Positions 9,887-11,897 of a DNA stretch of 11,897 nucleotides are shown one piece after another. Numbering within the stretch: position 1 is the first letter of the stretch; each line of letters opens with the position of its first letter. A program made the position numbers and the translations under genes. A model generated the notes under the pieces. It did no database searches. It was not told where the DNA came from and worked only from the letters and a program-made list of their open reading frames with translations. Source of the stretch: Podochytrium sp. JEL0797 (Eukaryota; Chytridiomycota; Chytridiomycetes; Chytridiales; Chytriomycetaceae); NCBI GenBank assembly GCA_027596195.1, contig JADGJG010000842.1, positions 1 to 11,897 on the forward strand, read 5' to 3'.

Positions 9887-10040
9887 TTTTATGAGGTTTT
9901 TTTCATAAAGGAAATGAAGGAAGTAATGTTTTTCATCATAAGGATACGCGGCATGGCGCCACCATGGGGGACAGACGGAGACAGAAACGGAACTTTTGTT
10001 TTTCTTCCCCGATTTCCGGCGGCGGAATATTTTTCCAAAA
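9887..10040 (+). other. RRP5-TAM41 intergenic region: 3' end signals and TAM41 promoter
   Basis: Only 154 bases separate the RRP5 stop from the TAM41 ATG. The segment starts with a 7-base inverted repeat, TTTATGA at 9888-9894 and TCATAAA at 9903-9909, around a GGTTTTTT loop; CATAAA at 9904-9909 may act as a weak polyadenylation signal. The right part must serve as the TAM41 promoter. It contains an ATG at 9964 in a strong initiation context (GCCACCATGG), out of frame with TAM41. Confidence 0.5.
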
Positions 10041-11540
10041 ATGCTCGCGATCAGCTCCGCCGCCGCCCGTCGATTTCCAACGCCACGACTCACCGCCACG
10101 CTCCCCAGCGTTCTCTTTTCGCGATATCGTCGATTCTCCACTTCCCCAGGACCTCCGGGCAGCGCCGCGATCGCCAAAGACCTTCAAGATCCCGTGGACG
10201 TTTGGGCTGATAAGAAACTGATTGCGATCCTGGACCATTTCGATGCACCGATTCGATGCGCGGCTGGATACGGGTCGGGCGTGTTCTCGCAGATTGGGTA
10301 TGACGATTCCAAGGTACAGGGTGTGCGTGTGTGGGCGTGATCACGACGGCTTGAGTCCCCACGTTTTGGGGAGACATTCCGACCACTTCCGGTTTATTTA
10401 CCAATTACTCGACACCCTCAGAAAGCACCCATGGTTGACTTGATCTTTGGCGTTTCGCACCCAGAGCACTGGCACGATCTCAACATCAAGCAAAACCCGG
10501 AGCATTATTCGTTCCTGGCGTCGTGGGGAGGTGCCAAAGCTGTGGCCACGTTGCAAGAGAAGGTTGGATCTGGAATGTATTTCAACCCGGATGTTGAGAT
10601 TGATGGAATGGTGAGGTTTTTTGGTTTTGGGGGTGACCCTTTGGCTTACTAATTCCGTGATAGCGGATTAAATACGGTGTTATTTCGATGAAACACTTGA
10701 TTCAAGATTTGACGGAGTGGAAAGACTTTTATGTTGCGGGGCGGTTGCAGAAACCTGTGAGTTTTGGGGGGGTGATCGCGTTTTTGATTCGACTTCTAAA
10801 CTCTTCCACCCTCAAACATGTCAGATCAAAATCCTTCGCGGCGATTCACGCGTCAAACTGTCCAACGAGCAAAATCTCATTAACGCCCTCCGCGTCGCCC
10901 TACTTCTCCTCCCCGCCAAATTCACGGAAAAGCAGTTGTACATGACCATTGTGGGACTTTCGTACCTCGGCGACTTCCGCATGACGTTTGGCGAAAACCC
11001 GCGCAAGATTCAAAACATTGTGAACGCACAAATGATGCACTTGAGGGCCTTGTATCGTCCCGTGATGGAAAAGCTCGGGGGTTGCGTTGCCGTTGCGGTG
11101 CCTGGTGGTGAATTGGATTCGACGCATGAGATGATGTTTGAGCAGGCGTGGGATGTGAAAACGCGGGGCGCGTTGCTTCTCGAGTTGCCTAAATCGGTGA
11201 GGGATGGAATCGTGTCGGGGTGGCAGCTTGAGAATGGGACCGAGTCGAGTGGGATGCCTCTGAATATTCTCGAGAGGCTCGAGTTTTCGCAAAAGGTGGT
11301 GGCTTCGCCAAAGATTGGGGATCATGTCAAGAAAGGTGAGGAGTCGCGTTGTTTTTTAGAGGGCTCTCTCCCATCACCCCAATTGGCCGAACAAAGTATT
11401 AACACTGTGCTTTTGCTTTTTCAGCCATTGGTGATATTGTGAGAATCCCGGCAATGACGCAGTCTATGAAGGGGTTGATCACGGCAGGGCCTTCGAAATC
11501 TTTCAGATATGTCGGAGAGAAACTCTCCAAGCGCAAATAG
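10041..11540 (+). CDS. TAM41: Mitochondrial phosphatidate cytidylyltransferase Tam41 (CDP-diacylglycerol synthase)
   Basis: Five exons join in frame: 10041-10313, 10422-10610, 10664-10756, 10825-11335 and 11425-11540, giving 393 residues; yeast Tam41 is 385. The enzyme makes CDP-diacylglycerol from phosphatidate and CTP on the matrix side of the inner membrane, the first committed step towards cardiolipin. The first 36 or so residues form a mitochondrial presequence, rich in Arg, Ser and Ala, with no acidic residue, and containing SRYRRFSTSP. The nucleotidyltransferase core follows: GYGSGVFSQ (GSG at 78-80) and, after intron 1, MVDLIFGVSHPEHWH with Asp97, matching the G-S-G/V plus D-x-I-F-G pattern of the family. 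KYGV (157-160) and YVAGRLQKP at the end of exon 3 are further family motifs. The C-terminus (QSMKGLITAGPSKSFRY) also matches the family. The ATG at 10041 is chosen because it begins the presequence. Confidence 0.95.
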
Positions 11541-11805
11541 ACTGTATTCGAAAAATAAAACGATTCATTTCGTGTTTTGGGAGATTTGGAGATTTGCCGT
11601 TTCGGCAATATTTGTAATGTTGATTTTCAGAATCCATTTGGGGGTGTGGGGAATCCGTTTCCCCATCTCCATCTTCACTACCTCGCTCGTAACGTTGGCG
11701 AATAAACGAAACCCCTCGTACGCGGGAGATTTGTAATCGTGTTTACGAGCTCCACAAAAAGGGGCTTTTCGCGAGATAGCAAAAAAACACAACCAAAAAC
11801 AACAA
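11541..11805 (+). other. Intergenic region after TAM41: polyadenylation signal and promoter of the next gene
   Basis: AATAAA lies at 11554-11559, 14 bases after the TAM41 stop. At 11594-11608 is a perfect 6-base inverted repeat, TTGCCG TTT CGGCAA. The right end, A-rich with CAACAA immediately before ATG, looks like a fungal start context for the next gene. I see no convincing gene on either strand; a minus-strand open frame across 11565-11891 matches nothing I recognise. Confidence 0.5.
11554..11559 (+). terminator. AATAAA polyadenylation signal of TAM41
   Basis: This is a canonical hexamer in the A-rich stretch 11550-11560, shortly downstream of the TAG at 11538-11540 and followed by T-rich sequence from about 11565. 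It is the only canonical signal found just after any of the genes here. Confidence 0.6.
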
Positions 11806-11897
11806 ATGGTGTTCTCTGTCGAAGTCCCCGGAACTGCCACAGACCTCTCTACCGCCATCCGCCGCAGCGTCCTGTCACCCCACCAGCTCACGGAACG
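11806..11897 (+). CDS. 5' end of an unidentified gene (partial, cut by window edge)
   Basis: An ATG in the context CAACAAATGG opens a frame that continues to the window edge (30 codons plus 2 bases). It begins MVFSVEVPGTATDLS and continues with a basic, serine- and threonine-containing stretch. There is no clear signal peptide. I do not recognise the family from so short a piece. Support comes from the start context, the C-rich coding start like the other genes here, and the position a plausible promoter's length after TAM41. Confidence 0.5.
   Translation, partial: MVFSVEVPGTATDLSTAIRRSVLSPHQLTE

Noticed and set aside
9888..9909. Rho-independent-type terminator hairpin after RRP5
   Set aside because: The stem is AT-rich and the genome is eukaryotic, so a bacterial terminator is not relevant. 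It is noted only as an inverted repeat that may overlap a 3'-end signal.

Overview
This window is nuclear DNA from a eukaryote, most likely a fungus outside the budding-yeast clade, with a chytrid-like or other early-diverging lineage as my best guess. The evidence is compact protein-coding genes split by 18 short introns (52-125 nt) with GTGAG-type donors, several CTAAC-like branch sites and AG acceptors, short intergenic gaps, and three genes typical of fungi. The exact taxon cannot be read from the sequence.

Layout: (1) 2-127 (+) may be the 3' end of a gene that enters from the left; this is weakly supported. (2) 291-3251 (-) is a complete 7-exon CAS1/CASD1-type O-acetyltransferase (836 aa by my splicing), with a lumenal SGNH esterase-like domain followed by a multi-pass acyltransferase domain. 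(3) 3252-3725 is a divergent intergenic region carrying an unusual array of heptanucleotides (GATNNNN) with repeated GCGAT cores. (4) 3726-9886 (+) is a complete 9-exon RRP5/PDCD11 gene (1845 aa): about 14 S1 RNA-binding repeats, a long acidic linker and C-terminal HAT/TPR-like repeats. (5) 10041-11540 (+) is a complete 5-exon TAM41 gene (393 aa), the mitochondrial CDP-diacylglycerol synthase, with a clear mitochondrial presequence. (6) 11806-11897 (+) is the start of an unidentified gene cut by the window edge.

The genes do not form a pathway. Cas1 modifies glycans in the secretory pathway, Rrp5 assembles pre-ribosomes in the nucleolus, and Tam41 makes the cardiolipin precursor in mitochondria. 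They are housekeeping or semi-housekeeping neighbours. Within each of the three gene models the exons join with intact reading frame, which is strong internal support.

I found no mobile element, CRISPR array, tRNA, rRNA or new multi-gene system. The most unusual signal is compositional. Long exons tend to begin C-rich and end G-rich on the coding strand, so GC skew resets at introns in a sawtooth. The extremes are a 143-nt stretch with no G on the + strand at the 3' end of CAS1 and a G/T-dominated block inside RRP5.
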